A stretch of DNA of 64,000 nt from Tolypothrix sp. PCC 7910 (GTDB taxonomy: Bacteria > Cyanobacteriota > Cyanobacteriia > Cyanobacteriales > Nostocaceae). The notes under the pieces are model-generated. The model ran no database searches. It was not told the origin of the DNA and saw nothing but the letters and a program-made list of their open reading frames with translations. Numbering within the stretch: the stretch's first letter is position 1; each line of letters begins with the position of its first letter. Where the stretch lies: assembly GCF_011769525.1 (NCBI RefSeq), contig NZ_CP050440.1, positions 6,263,501 to 6,327,500 on the forward strand, given 5' to 3'. Shown here in pieces: positions 54,292-63,793 of this stretch. A program made the translations under genes and the position numbers.

Positions 54292-55728
54292 CTAATTCCT
54301 CGCCTCAATCTTCTCCTGTTCCCGCTGCTTTTGATACTGTCTCAATTGTTCTAATAACTTTTCTGAAGATGATTCTGGCGTAGTTATAGTTACAGCTGAT
54401 GGGAAGTGTTTGTCTGCACTTTTAACAGTGGTAGGTAAAGGATTAATAGTGACAGCCTCTGGCTTCACTGCTGGAGTCGCCAGGACAACATTAGGTTGAT
54501 TATCGAGTTTATGACCTGGTTTATTAATTGATGCTTTGAGTGAATTTAGGGTAGCAGCCACCTCTACTTGCTGTTGCATATCTTGGGTGGAAGATACTAA
54601 GTTACTCAAACCATTTACCAATTGTCGAAGATTACTTCTAAAAGTGGGATCGCCTGTCAACTCGTCTAAATCAGCAGTAATTTTCTGAGTATTTTCAAAA
54701 GTGGCTCTCGCAGAATCGAGCGTTTGTTGCAGTAATACAGTGTTTTTCGGGTCGTTTAAACTCCTGGTAGCATCGCGTAAATTAGCTGATGCTTGTGCTG
54801 CATTTGCAGATAGAGTTTCTAAATTTCTGATGGCTTCTCCTTGAGTTAAGCGATTAACTGCAGGTGATAAGCTGCTAACTGTAGTGCGTAAAGCATTGCT
54901 GGTTTCGGTGATATTATTTAAAGCTGCAACCAATGAAGAACGGTTGTTAGTAACTAGGTTATCTAAGTTAGTTAAAAGGCGACTGGCTTGACTTGCAGTT
55001 AAACTAAATTGAGTTGCGGCTGAACCTAGTTGATTGACTGTTTTAGTACTAGATGCGGTTAATTGATTAGTCGCCCGTTGTACAGAAGTAGCTGTAGCAC
55101 CAAATGTGCCTAGTTGACCTTGAGCGCTTCTGGATAAAACCCTGAGGTCACGGGTTAGAGCAGTCAAGCTAGTGGCGGCTGCGGTGGAGCTTTCTAATAG
55201 CCTGTTAACATTACTATAAAATTGTGGATTATTGTATACAGTCGCCAACTCAGTTGAGCTGCGAATAAGTTCATCAAGACTGATACCAATTTGACCTTTT
55301 AGCCGCGAACCATTGCAAATAATTAATTTAGGATCGCAATTTCTATCTAGTGGTTTAGCAACAGCAACCCCAGCAGGTAAAGCAGCTTTAGGAGTAATAT
55401 CAATGATACTTTCGCTAATCAGTCCACTTTGATTAGCTTCAACTACTACATTACTAGGAATAATTAAATCAGATTGGGGAATTTCAATTTCTACTTCAAT
55501 GTTATTTGGCCCCGGTCGAATTGCGGATATATTGCCAATTTTCACACCACGGTAGCGGACTGTTGCGCCTTTTTGCATCCCGCCCGCGTTCGCAAATTCC
55601 ACAATTGCTTTGTATGAACCGCGACTAGTGTTAACGCGATTCAACCAGATGACTATTAATCCAAATGCTCCCACTCCCATTAGGATCAACAGCCCCACAG
55701 AACCTTCTCTAAATGTTCGCGATCGCAT
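54292..55728 (-). CDS. MlaD/MCE-family lipid-binding protein
   Basis: This 478-residue protein has a membrane anchor (about 10-29, VGLLILMGVGAFGLIVIWL) and an MCE domain (about 33-115, IVEFANAGGMQKGATVRYRG, VKIGNISAIRPGPNNIEVEI). A long helical region follows, rich in Ser/Thr/Asn/Ala (about 160-400), and a Lys/Glu/Gln-rich end. MCE proteins bind and move lipids between membranes with an MlaE permease and MlaF ATPase; the ATPase is encoded 17 bases upstream. No permease gene is adjacent, as is often seen in cyanobacteria. Confidence 0.92.
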   Translation of the reverse strand: MRSRTFREGSVGLLILMGVGAFGLIVIWLNRVNTSRGSYKAIVEFANAGGMQKGATVRYRGVKIGNISAIRPGPNNIEVEIEIPQSDLIIPSNVVVEANQSGLISESIIDITPKAALPAGVAVAKPLDRNCDPKLIICNGSRLKGQIGISLDELIRSSTELATVYNNPQFYSNVNRLLESSTAAATSLTALTRDLRVLSRSAQGQLGTFGATATSVQRATNQLTASSTKTVNQLGSAATQFSLTASQASRLLTNLDNLVTNNRSSLVAALNNITETSNALRTTVSSLSPAVNRLTQGEAIRNLETLSANAAQASANLRDATRSLNDPKNTVLLQQTLDSARATFENTQKITADLDELTGDPTFRSNLRQLVNGLSNLVSSTQDMQQQVEVAATLNSLKASINKPGHKLDNQPNVVLATPAVKPEAVTINPLPTTVKSADKHFPSAVTITTPESSSEKLLEQLRQYQKQREQEKIEARN

Positions 55729-55745
55729 ATTTTTCCTCCATCCAT

Positions 55746-56528
55746 CTAGCCGACGACCTGAATTGGGCCTTGCACACTTCCACTCATAAATTGTCTAATC
55801 AATGGATGGTCTGTGCTATCTATTTCATCAACTGTACCTTGCCACTGCACTCTACCTTGATAGAGAAAAATGACTCTATCGGCGGTACGACGAATTGTGC
55901 TGTCTTGATGGGTCACAATAGCATAAGTGCTACAAACTCCTTGCGAGCATTGCAAATGACGAATTAAATCTTCGATAACTGTGGAAGCAATGGGGTCGAG
56001 TCCGGCTGTTGGTTCATCGTAGAGTAACAGTTCTGGCCCCTGTTGATCGCTTTCGGGGTTAGACATAATTGCACGCGCAAAACTCACGCGTTTTCGCATC
56101 CCCCCAGAAAGTTCCGATGGATAAAGTTCACCAATTCCCGGTAAACCCACCATTTCCAATTTTGTATTCACCATTTGGCGAATGCGCGATCGCGCTATTT
56201 TGGAATTTTGATACAGTAAAAACCCCACATTCTCTTCTACTGTCAGCGAATCAAATAAGGCTGCTTGCTGAAATACCATCCCAATCCCCACACTATCAGC
56301 AGCATCCTCAATCAAACCCGTGCGCCGCACTCCCCGGACATATATCTCACCTTCATCCACAGCTAGCAATCCCGCAATCACCCGCAAAATTGTAGATTTA
56401 CCAGTCCCAGAAGGGCCAATAATTCCTAGTGCTTCTCCTCGATGTATTGTTAAATCCACACGATCTAAAACCTTGTTGCTACCAAAGGACTTAGACACGC
56501 CTCTTAATTCAATTAATGGTTCTGTCAT
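55746..56528 (-). CDS. MlaF-like ABC ATPase
   Basis: This 260-residue ATPase has Walker A GPSGTGKST, signature LSGGMRKRVSFARA, Walker B LLLYDEPTAGLDP and GMVFQQAALFDSLTVEENV, a set typical of MlaF/TTG2A proteins. It is the first gene of a two-gene unit with the MCE protein and should power lipid transfer across the cell envelope. The intergenic region upstream consists entirely of heptamer repeats. Confidence 0.93.
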   Translation of the reverse strand: MTEPLIELRGVSKSFGSNKVLDRVDLTIHRGEALGIIGPSGTGKSTILRVIAGLLAVDEGEIYVRGVRRTGLIEDAADSVGIGMVFQQAALFDSLTVEENVGFLLYQNSKIARSRIRQMVNTKLEMVGLPGIGELYPSELSGGMRKRVSFARAIMSNPESDQQGPELLLYDEPTAGLDPIASTVIEDLIRHLQCSQGVCSTYAIVTHQDSTIRRTADRVIFLYQGRVQWQGTVDEIDSTDHPLIRQFMSGSVQGPIQVVG

Positions 56529-56529
56529 T

Positions 56530-56751
56530 GGTCATTAGTCATTAGTCATTAGTCATTAGTCATTAGTCATTAGTCATTAGTCATTAGTCATTAGTCGTTG
56601 GTCATTGGTCATTAGTCGTTGGTCATTGGTCATTAGTCATTAATAATTAGTCATTAGACAAAGGACAAAGGACAAAGGACAAAAGACAAATTAGTCATTA
56701 GACAAAGGACGAAAGACAAAAGACAAAGGACAAATTAGACAAAGGACAAAA
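56530..56751. repeat. Heptamer repeats filling the mlaF/CrtI-like divergent region
   Basis: GTCATTA units, with GTCGTTG/GTCATTG variants, run from about 56530 to 56655. ACAAAGG/ACAAAAG/ACGAAAG units then run to the ATG at 56752. The whole gap between two divergent start codons is repeat, so the promoters must lie inside it or inside the coding regions. Confidence 0.92.
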
Positions 56752-58266
56752 ATGCAAGATAGTGATGTCATTGTAATTGGTAGCGGTATCGGTGGTTTGT
56801 GTACTGCGGGTTTACTGGCTCGTTATGGTCAGCGAGTAATTGTCTGCGAAAGCCATACAATTGCGGGTGGCGCTGCTCATAGTTTTAGACGACGGGGATT
56901 TGAATTTGATTCTGGCCCTTCTTTCTATTGTGGTCTGAGTGATACCCAAAGCTTGAATCCGATAAAACAAGTTATGGATGTGCTTGGTGAATCCATTCAA
57001 GTTATACCTTATGATCCTTTGGGACACTACCATTTTCCTGAAGGGACTATTGCAGTTTACAGCGATGCTGAACGTTATTGGCAGGAGGTGGAGCGAGTTA
57101 CACCTCAAGGCGCGAGAGAACTGCAACGGTTTACAGAACGCTTGTTAGGCTTGTATGAGGCGATGCGGGGTATTCCTACTTTAGCGTTGCGCTCAGATTG
57201 GCAAGTAATTCTCACATTAATAAAAAGTTACTTACCATCATTGCTGAAAATGTTGCCTTACTTGCCCCTGGTGCAAAGTTCAGCCGGGAATGTCATGGAT
57301 GCAACAGTAAAAGACCCTTGGGTGCGGCGACTCATTGATTTAGAATGCTTTTTACTTTCAGGGTTGAAGGCACATGGCACAATCGCCCCAGAAGTAGCTT
57401 TTATGCTAGGGGAACGTTCCCGTGCGGGGGTGGAATATCCCCTTGGGGGGAGTCAGGCGATTGTTGCGGCTTTAGTTAAAGGATTAGAACGCTGGGGGGG
57501 ACAACTGCGTTTAGGATGTCACGTCGAGCAAATCTTAGTGGAATCAGGCAAAGTTGTGGGTGTGAAGTTAGCAACAGGTGAAATTTTGCGATCGCCAATT
57601 GTCATTTCCAATGCGAGTATTTGGGATACTTACAATCATTTGCTACGTCCTGAAGATTTACCTGCAAATTACCGCCAAGCAGCTTTAGATACACCAGCCG
57701 TTGATAGTTTTATGCATTTGCATTTAGGTATCCGGGCGGATGGTTTAGAGAATTTAACCGGACATCATGTAGTAGTCCACGATTCCCATCAAGATATTAC
57801 AATCCCAGGCAATACTTGCATGATTTCGATTCCCACAGTTTGGGATGCAACACTAGCACCAGCAGGACATCATGTAGTTCATGCTTACACCCTCGAACCC
57901 TACGCTGGCTGGGAACGCAATCAAGATTATGCAGACAAGAAACGTCAGAAAGCACAATCCTTATATCGCGCCTTAGAGCGCATTATCCCCGATATCCGAG
58001 AGCGTGTAGTCGTGGAACTCATCGGCACACCCCTCACCCATGCTCATTATCTCCGCAGATATCGCGGAACCTATGGCCCAGCGATTGCTGCTGATAAGGG
58101 AATGTTTCCTAGCACACACACGCCAATCCAGGGTTTATATCGTGTGGGTGATAGCACCATCCCTGGTATTGGTGTCCCGGCTGTTGCTGCGTCTGGTATT
58201 TTATGCGCGAATACTTTAGTAAATCTACAGCAGACAGAAAAGGTGTTAGCTAAATTGAAAAAATGA
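56752..58266 (+). CDS. CrtI/CrtH-like FAD-dependent oxidoreductase
   Basis: This 504-residue flavoprotein has an N-terminal FAD loop (VIVIGSGIGGLCTAGLLARYG, residues ~5-25) with GAAHSFRRRGFEFDSGPSF, and a C-terminal FAD motif GLYRVGDSTIPGIGVPAVAASG. This is the phytoene desaturase/carotene isomerase (CrtI/CrtH/retinol saturase) superfamily. Cyanobacteria have several such paralogues beyond CrtP, CrtQ and CrtH, so the substrate is not certain. The AAAGGA of the last heptamer serves as its ribosome-binding site. There is no operon partner. Confidence 0.88.
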   Translation: MQDSDVIVIGSGIGGLCTAGLLARYGQRVIVCESHTIAGGAAHSFRRRGFEFDSGPSFYCGLSDTQSLNPIKQVMDVLGESIQVIPYDPLGHYHFPEGTIAVYSDAERYWQEVERVTPQGARELQRFTERLLGLYEAMRGIPTLALRSDWQVILTLIKSYLPSLLKMLPYLPLVQSSAGNVMDATVKDPWVRRLIDLECFLLSGLKAHGTIAPEVAFMLGERSRAGVEYPLGGSQAIVAALVKGLERWGGQLRLGCHVEQILVESGKVVGVKLATGEILRSPIVISNASIWDTYNHLLRPEDLPANYRQAALDTPAVDSFMHLHLGIRADGLENLTGHHVVVHDSHQDITIPGNTCMISIPTVWDATLAPAGHHVVHAYTLEPYAGWERNQDYADKKRQKAQSLYRALERIIPDIRERVVVELIGTPLTHAHYLRRYRGTYGPAIAADKGMFPSTHTPIQGLYRVGDSTIPGIGVPAVAASGILCANTLVNLQQTEKVLAKLKK

Positions 58267-58728
58267 CGACATTTTACCTTGATTAGTCAATTCTCAAAAA
58301 CCTGTATGCTAGGTGTCACAAATCATTTAAACTGCTCAGACAGCAGGCGTAATGCAAGCAAAATATGTAACTTTTGTAGGAGGATGAGGGTAGCTTTTTC
58401 TCTTTTACCCTCTCTCTTAATACTTAATTGATATAATTCTGTTTATTTCCGCCAAGTTAATTTTATGTCCGCTTAAATATTAATATTCCTCAAGTTTTTT
58501 GGAAAATTTGGAGGAATTTTTGCAGTGTAATGTAGCATCTATATGCAAAATGAGCTTTTAACCAAAATCAAAAGCCTTTATGTTTTAATACTTTAGCTAA
58601 TTGCTGTTATTTTTGTGCTCAAGCCAATTCTTTGTATATAAGAACTGAGATAATAACTAATATGTAATTTCTTCCTGAATCTATAGTGTGAAGCGACGCA
58701 AATCTCCTATATAGATGGATATATTAAT
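58267..58728. other. Intergenic region, no gene seen
   Basis: This is 462 bases of AT-rich DNA between two co-directional genes. It should carry the promoter of the kinase-like gene. I see no repeat or reading frame. Confidence 0.45.
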
Positions 58729-59721
58729 ATGATTCAAAACGGAACAATAATTAGAGGACATTACCGCATTCAAGAGCGTCTAGGAAGCGGTGGATTTGGT
58801 ATTACTTACTTGGCTATTGATATAGACAGACCAAGCAATTGTAAATTTGTCGTTAAACAACTGAGTTTACGCAGACATGACCCACATACCTTGCCATTAG
58901 CGAGAGAATTGTTTCAACGAGAAGCGAAAGTTTTAGAAAGATTAGGCAAGAAATACGATAGAATTCCCGAATTATTTGCTTATTTTGAAGAAAATGAGGA
59001 ATTTTATTTAGTTCAAGAATTCATAGATGGTAAGGATTTAACTTCAGAAATTATTCCATCTCGTCCTTTAGAGGAAAACACAGTAATTGCACTATTACAG
59101 GATATTCTGCAAGTTTTAGAGTTTATTCATCAAGAAAAAGTTATTCACCGAGATATTAAACCATCAAATTTGATTCGGAGATATTCAGATGGCAAAATCG
59201 TGCTAATTGATTTTGGGGCTGTTAAAGAAATTAGTACCTTAGAAGTTAACGAAAATAATAGATACTCTTTCATAAAAAACATTGTTTTAGCTTTATCGTT
59301 ATCTATTAATGCCATATTTGCCTGGCAAATCCTTCATAAAATCTCTCAAAATAGCATTAATCAAAATATCGATGAAGTCAAAATTGATATGCAAGATGTT
59401 TGTAATAGCAATGTGATTTATCAAGATATCCCTGAAGTTAAAGAAAAGGGTATAGTAAATATTGAAAAGAAAGGGCCATATTATGAAGGTGAATACACAG
59501 ATGTTTGGCCTGTCTTTCGTTGGGTTTGTTTATATCGAATAAAACCAAATTCAGGTAATTTCCCCTTTGCTGTTCCTCCAGCCCAGCAGCAGGAAATAAA
59601 ACGAGTAGGCATGAATTTGGACGCTTATTGCAAAATGAAATATCCAGATAAATATAAAGCTAGTCACCATGACTACAACGACCCTAAATCTTTAAAATGC
59701 GTCCGTCCTCACCCCCAATAA
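58729..59721 (+). CDS. Eukaryotic-type Ser/Thr kinase lacking most of the C-lobe, with membrane helix and extracytoplasmic domain
   Basis: This 330-residue protein starts like cyanobacterial Hanks kinases: glycine loop RLGSGGFGITYLA (about 18-29), VAIK-type lysine at 43, HRDIKPSN (140-147) and DFGAVKEI (161-168). It then jumps to an unrelated linker and a membrane helix (about 182-200). The APE motif, the P+1 loop and helices F-I are absent. The outer part (about 240-330) is a cyanobacterial C-terminal domain seen after full kinases, with WVCLYRI and a DAYCKMKYPDKYKASHHDYN-like pattern. An internal deletion of roughly 100 residues fits. Activity is doubtful; a pseudokinase or non-functional remnant is possible. 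Confidence 0.8.
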   Translation: MIQNGTIIRGHYRIQERLGSGGFGITYLAIDIDRPSNCKFVVKQLSLRRHDPHTLPLARELFQREAKVLERLGKKYDRIPELFAYFEENEEFYLVQEFIDGKDLTSEIIPSRPLEENTVIALLQDILQVLEFIHQEKVIHRDIKPSNLIRRYSDGKIVLIDFGAVKEISTLEVNENNRYSFIKNIVLALSLSINAIFAWQILHKISQNSINQNIDEVKIDMQDVCNSNVIYQDIPEVKEKGIVNIEKKGPYYEGEYTDVWPVFRWVCLYRIKPNSGNFPFAVPPAQQQEIKRVGMNLDAYCKMKYPDKYKASHHDYNDPKSLKCVRPHPQ

Positions 59722-60412
59722 ATAATTATCACCTTTTCTGACTAAATTTTATATTTTGGATTTTTAATTACAGCAGATGTAAATTCTCTACAAAAGATTA
59801 CTTGAAGGTAACACCCATTCAAGAAAATTATGATACATATAGATTTTTTAGGGGTTAGCATTGCTAATTTTCTGACTCTTTCAATGGGATTATTTGTATA
59901 AACTATTTAATTGATAATTCATAATTTATAGTCTTTGATATAAAACAAAACCATAAATTTATACATAAAATTGCTTGACACTGCTAGGTTTAACCCCTGG
60001 GTAGTTTCAGTACAACGGTTATAGAATTAAAAGTATCGATAGCCAAGCAATTAATTAAGAGATTTCACCCTTGGCTATTCTGTGGGGTCACGGTTATAAT
60101 CACAAGCTAAAGTTATAAATAGTACTTTAATTCAGACAAAATACCATTGCTTATGAAATAAGTTATTTGTTTATTAGGTGCCAACAATAATTATTTGCAA
60201 TCTATCATTTGGCATTTGGTATTAGTTACAGCATATTTGAAATGCATAAGGTACTAAATTGACTAGTTTTGAGGCAAAGAAGTGAGTCAGTGCGGTCTTC
60301 TTTATAAGGGGAGAGGCTAGCACCAAAAGAGTTTCCCCTTGAGCAACTGACGCTTTTGTGATCAAACTTGTCCTAAAATCGCACCTCTCATGTAAAAGAG
60401 TAAAACAAAAGC
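59722..60412. other. 691-base intergenic region with one hairpin element
   Basis: No gene is visible. The only structure seen is a long two-step hairpin at 60286-60351. The promoter of the downstream MFS gene is expected near 60360-60400. Confidence 0.5.
60286..60351 (+). repeat. Degenerate REP-like hairpin
   Basis: GTCAGT (60286-60291) pairs with ACTGAC (60346-60351), and AAGGGGA (60306-60312) with TCCCCTT (60334-60340), giving a nested stem. The outline resembles the large repeat hairpins with an ACTGGC/GCCAGT-type end common in cyanobacteria, but decayed. Confidence 0.5.
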
Positions 60413-61609
60413 ATGGTTAAATCTTTCGATTCCCGTCCAACTGAGATTTTATGGCGACAAGTTTGGGGACTAGCGGTTTTACTGGCCGCAATCATGCTCA
60501 GTTGGATGGCATATAGTTTTTATCAACCACAAATTTTACAAAAACTCAAATTTGGAGAATTAGCCGCTTGGCTGGGGATCATACAAGGGCTAATCGCCAC
60601 AGTTATTGAACCTTTTGTAGGGCAATTTTCCGATCGCATTCAGCAACGCTGGGGTAATCGCTTACCTATGATTAGTGTAGGGGTGATTCTGGCAGGTTTG
60701 ATTTTTGTGATGATCTCGCTGTTAGTAGAGCAAAACCTGCAAGGAAGTATACGTTGGCTAGTTCCTGCGCTGATGATACTTTGGGCGATCGCGATCATGA
60801 TTTTCCGTGGCCCTGCGATCGCACTCCTCACACAGTTTGCACCTCTAACGGAATTACCACAAGCTAACGCTGCTTTAGTATTCGTCTTTGGCTTAATCGG
60901 AGCTATTGGGCCATTCTTAAATAAATTTATGCACAGTATAGGTGCATCGATTACTTTTCTGTTAGGTGCGATCGCCTTGGTAATGGGAGCATATATTTTG
61001 CGATCGCTAACTCCCCCATATGTTTTAACTCAGTATTCACTCAACGAAGATTTATCTCCTAATGCGCCTTCTTTATTATTATTTTTAATTTTTGTGATTG
61101 GTTTAGGAGCAGGATTAGAAGTCAATCTGCTCATGTCAATGTTTCCTCAAGTTTTACAAACTCAACTACCCGGACTCAGGCTGGAATTTATTACCTCTGG
61201 CATACTTTTAGTATCTGCAATGTCTTCAGTCATTTTGGGAGAATTGACAGCCCAAATCGGTGTTAATAAAGTCATGTTACTAGGCTTAGGCTCAATGACA
61301 GGCTTAATGGGATTGGCACTGTTAAATGATATCGATAATTTAGTCGTAGGATATATACTGGGTTTTGGTATCAGCTTTGGGCTAATTTTTGTTAGCATGA
61401 TTCCCTTTTACTTAGGGAAGGTTTCACTACAGCAAGCAGGTTTAGCCACTGGTTTATATTTTGGTGGTAGCGCTGGAGCTACTGCTATAGTTGCAATTTT
61501 AGTTAAACAAGCATTTTTTACATCCTTAATAGCTTTTTTGTTGTCTGAAGTTGCTTTTTTTGTAGTAGCTGGTTCTCTTGTCATCCTCAAGAAGATTCAA
61601 CTCAATTAA
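60413..61609 (+). CDS. MFS transporter
   Basis: This 398-residue protein has about 12 membrane helices. Motif A is present in the form VGQFSDRIQQRWGNRLPMI after helix 2, which is closest to the GPH/SLC45-like sugar transporter branch. The N-terminal half contains an odd stretch FSDRIQQRWGNR with many arginines. The substrate is unknown. It is monocistronic. Confidence 0.85.
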   Translation: MVKSFDSRPTEILWRQVWGLAVLLAAIMLSWMAYSFYQPQILQKLKFGELAAWLGIIQGLIATVIEPFVGQFSDRIQQRWGNRLPMISVGVILAGLIFVMISLLVEQNLQGSIRWLVPALMILWAIAIMIFRGPAIALLTQFAPLTELPQANAALVFVFGLIGAIGPFLNKFMHSIGASITFLLGAIALVMGAYILRSLTPPYVLTQYSLNEDLSPNAPSLLLFLIFVIGLGAGLEVNLLMSMFPQVLQTQLPGLRLEFITSGILLVSAMSSVILGELTAQIGVNKVMLLGLGSMTGLMGLALLNDIDNLVVGYILGFGISFGLIFVSMIPFYLGKVSLQQAGLATGLYFGGSAGATAIVAILVKQAFFTSLIAFLLSEVAFFVVAGSLVILKKIQLN

Positions 61610-61727
61610 TTCCTTAAATCACAATAAATAATAATATAAATTCCATAAAATAAGCCTCTTAGCTACTAATTATAAACATCAGTACTTTTTGCCAAAATTA
61701 TGATGAAAAAGATTAAATATACTTTAA

Positions 61728-62816
61728 TTATGGCAGAGTAAAGCTAACAATCGTATGCTTTCCTGGAATTGTATTGATTTTCAATTCTCCTCCATAAATT
61801 TCAACACATTTTTTCGCAATAATTAGTCCTAATCCCAAGCCTTCCTGCGCGTAGAGTTTACGCCCAAATTGCATATAAGCACCCAGAGCCACAATCTCAT
61901 CAATGGTTATACCTCGTCCACAATCAATCACATCCAAATTAAAATTATCTCCATTGAGTTTGCTAATTATATGTACAGGAGTACCTGGCGGCGAGAACTT
62001 AAAAGCATTATCAATAATTTCTATAACTATTCTCTTTAAGTGTGGCTCAGAAATTTTAACTATAATATCTTGTAAATCTAAATGTAAATCAGCTTTTCTA
62101 CCTGACTGTTGAGCTTTTTCTAAAGCAATTTCCATAATAATTTTCTGAGAATCACTTTGATGTAATTCATTTCGTAGCGCTTTTATTTCTTCAGGATTTT
62201 TTGCTAATAATTCTAGCTCTGCATAGAGTAAAAAATTTTGAGTTAATCTATATAATCTCTTGCCAGATATATTAATTAACTCCAGCATTTCTAAGACTTC
62301 GCCTTTATCCATCGAATTGTAGTCTTCTATCAGCAATTCCGACAATCCAATAATGCCATTCAACGATGTATGTAACTCATGAGGAAGAGACAGTGTAATA
62401 TTACTCCTTAACTCTTCTATTTGTTTTTGAGATTGCCTATTGATAGCATCTTGTTTTTCTAATCGAATTGCGATCGCTTTCAGTAATTGTTTGGAAGTAA
62501 AGGGTTTTGTTAAATAATCATCAGCACCTAATTCCATACCTAGGCGTAAATCTAACTTGTCAGCTTTAGCCGTGAGAAAAATTAAAGGAATATGTGCAGT
62601 AGCTACATTTTGTTGTAAAAATCTCAAAACGCCATAGCCATCTAATTCTGGCATCATGACATCACAAAGAATTAAATCCGGAATTTGCTCTTTTATCTTC
62701 TGGATACCAATTACACCATTCTCTGCTGTAATGGCTTCAAAGTTTTCCATTTCTAAGAGTTCCTGGACATTTTCTCGAATTGATTCTTCATCCTCAATCA
62801 CCAAAATCTTGATCAT
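61728..62816 (-). CDS. Response regulator-histidine kinase
   Basis: This 362-residue protein has a receiver domain (Asp52 in LILCDVMMPELDG, Lys in GADDYLTKPF), a short coiled linker and a kinase core. Its H-box is HELHTSLNG (His146), where HELRTPLNG is usual. The ATPase part has DVIDCGRGIT and EGLGLGLIIAKK. No membrane helix is present. It resembles the cytoplasmic REC-first kinases seen in Nostoc. No partner is adjacent, so it is an orphan. Confidence 0.9.
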   Translation of the reverse strand: MIKILVIEDEESIRENVQELLEMENFEAITAENGVIGIQKIKEQIPDLILCDVMMPELDGYGVLRFLQQNVATAHIPLIFLTAKADKLDLRLGMELGADDYLTKPFTSKQLLKAIAIRLEKQDAINRQSQKQIEELRSNITLSLPHELHTSLNGIIGLSELLIEDYNSMDKGEVLEMLELINISGKRLYRLTQNFLLYAELELLAKNPEEIKALRNELHQSDSQKIIMEIALEKAQQSGRKADLHLDLQDIIVKISEPHLKRIVIEIIDNAFKFSPPGTPVHIISKLNGDNFNLDVIDCGRGITIDEIVALGAYMQFGRKLYAQEGLGLGLIIAKKCVEIYGGELKINTIPGKHTIVSFTLP

Positions 62817-63272
62817 TTTTACCTTGATTTTTAAATAATTAATAAACTTGCTAATAAAAATTGTGTTATTGCTTATTTAGGGTTTAGGTTTTAGCATTTG
62901 TCAACAGTTATGAGTTACTTCTCCCCTACTTCCTTATTCCTCACCCCACAGGTAGCCACTATGGGTCTACATCTCCCTCATCCTCAATCCCTACCCCTCA
63001 TTGGTAGCAGTACAGTCAACTTTGTGGCAAACACAACTACACTATTTATATAAATTTCCCCTCTATACAGTTCCACACACTTTTTTACAATTGATAACAC
63101 CAAGTCTGTAACAGCAATATTACCAATATTTTTACCTCGGTAGAATGACTTAAATAAACGTGCTATATCTTAGTCTTTAATTTGAAATACTACTGCTGAC
63201 TGTTGACAGATAAATCAAGAAAAGCAGTGCTTGAAGAACTAAATTTTTGACCCAAATTTTTAATAAATTAAA
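62817..63272. other. Intergenic region, no gene seen
   Basis: This 456-base divergent gap holds a short CCCTACTTCC/CCTCATCC-rich stretch (about 62930-63000) that looks like a repeat remnant. The rest is AT-rich. No reading frame is convincing. Confidence 0.45.
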
Positions 63273-63764
63273 TTGGATTGCTATATTATATTTACTCCCA
63301 CAGTAGCAGCGTACTTAGATAATTATGGAGACAAGTCTGTGAGTAGTCTAGGCAAAAAAAGATTAGACACTGCTTTAGCGATCACTACTTATGCTGTTGG
63401 TAGTGGTACAGCCTCAGCAACGCCAACTCCAGGCGGAGAACTTCCTAAACAAATTCTGTTAACTGCTTCTGATATTTTGATGTACACCAACATCTGGAAA
63501 ATTTATTTTTTAGAGGATTTATCTCAAAAAGAACTGATCGATATTTTGTCAGAATTAGGATTAGTGACAGTTGCAGCCGCAGGGACAGCTTATGTTGTCA
63601 GCAAAGCCAGTACAGCAGTTCTAAAAGAGATTACTCAGTGGACTGGGCCACTGGGATGGGGTATGATAGCTGCGATCGCAGGTTCTTTAAGCGGCTTGTT
63701 TGGTTTCGTGTGGGCAATGTATTGCGATCAGCTTTATTTACAACAACAATCTCCGTTGACGTAG
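63273..63764 (+). CDS. Small hydrophobic protein, possibly truncated
   Basis: The open frame (163 codons) begins at TTG 63273, nine bases after an in-frame stop, with no ATG in frame before the hydrophobic part. The protein has LGKKRLDTALAITTYAVGSG, a central helix region, LGLVTVAAAGTAYVVSKAST and a C-terminal hydrophobic stretch MIAAIAGSLSGLFGFVWAMY. It weakly recalls helical membrane modules of the EcsC/DUF697 type, but this is uncertain. The stop codon TAG (63762-63764) lies inside the REP-like palindrome at 63761-63793, so the C-terminus may have been cut by the repeat. Confidence 0.5.
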   Translation: MDCYIIFTPTVAAYLDNYGDKSVSSLGKKRLDTALAITTYAVGSGTASATPTPGGELPKQILLTASDILMYTNIWKIYFLEDLSQKELIDILSELGLVTVAAAGTAYVVSKASTAVLKEITQWTGPLGWGMIAAIAGSLSGLFGFVWAMYCDQLYLQQQSPLT

Positions 63765-63793
63765 GATGCGTTAGCAATAGCGTAACGCATCAG
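63761..63793 (+). repeat. REP-like palindrome, copy 3 of 3
   Basis: GTAGGATGCGTTAGCAATAG... matches 7211-7243 with one changed base in the loop. It overlaps the stop codon of the preceding gene. A half-like CCGTAGACTAACGCACCCTAC stretch at about 63951-63971 is related in wording. Confidence 0.85.
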
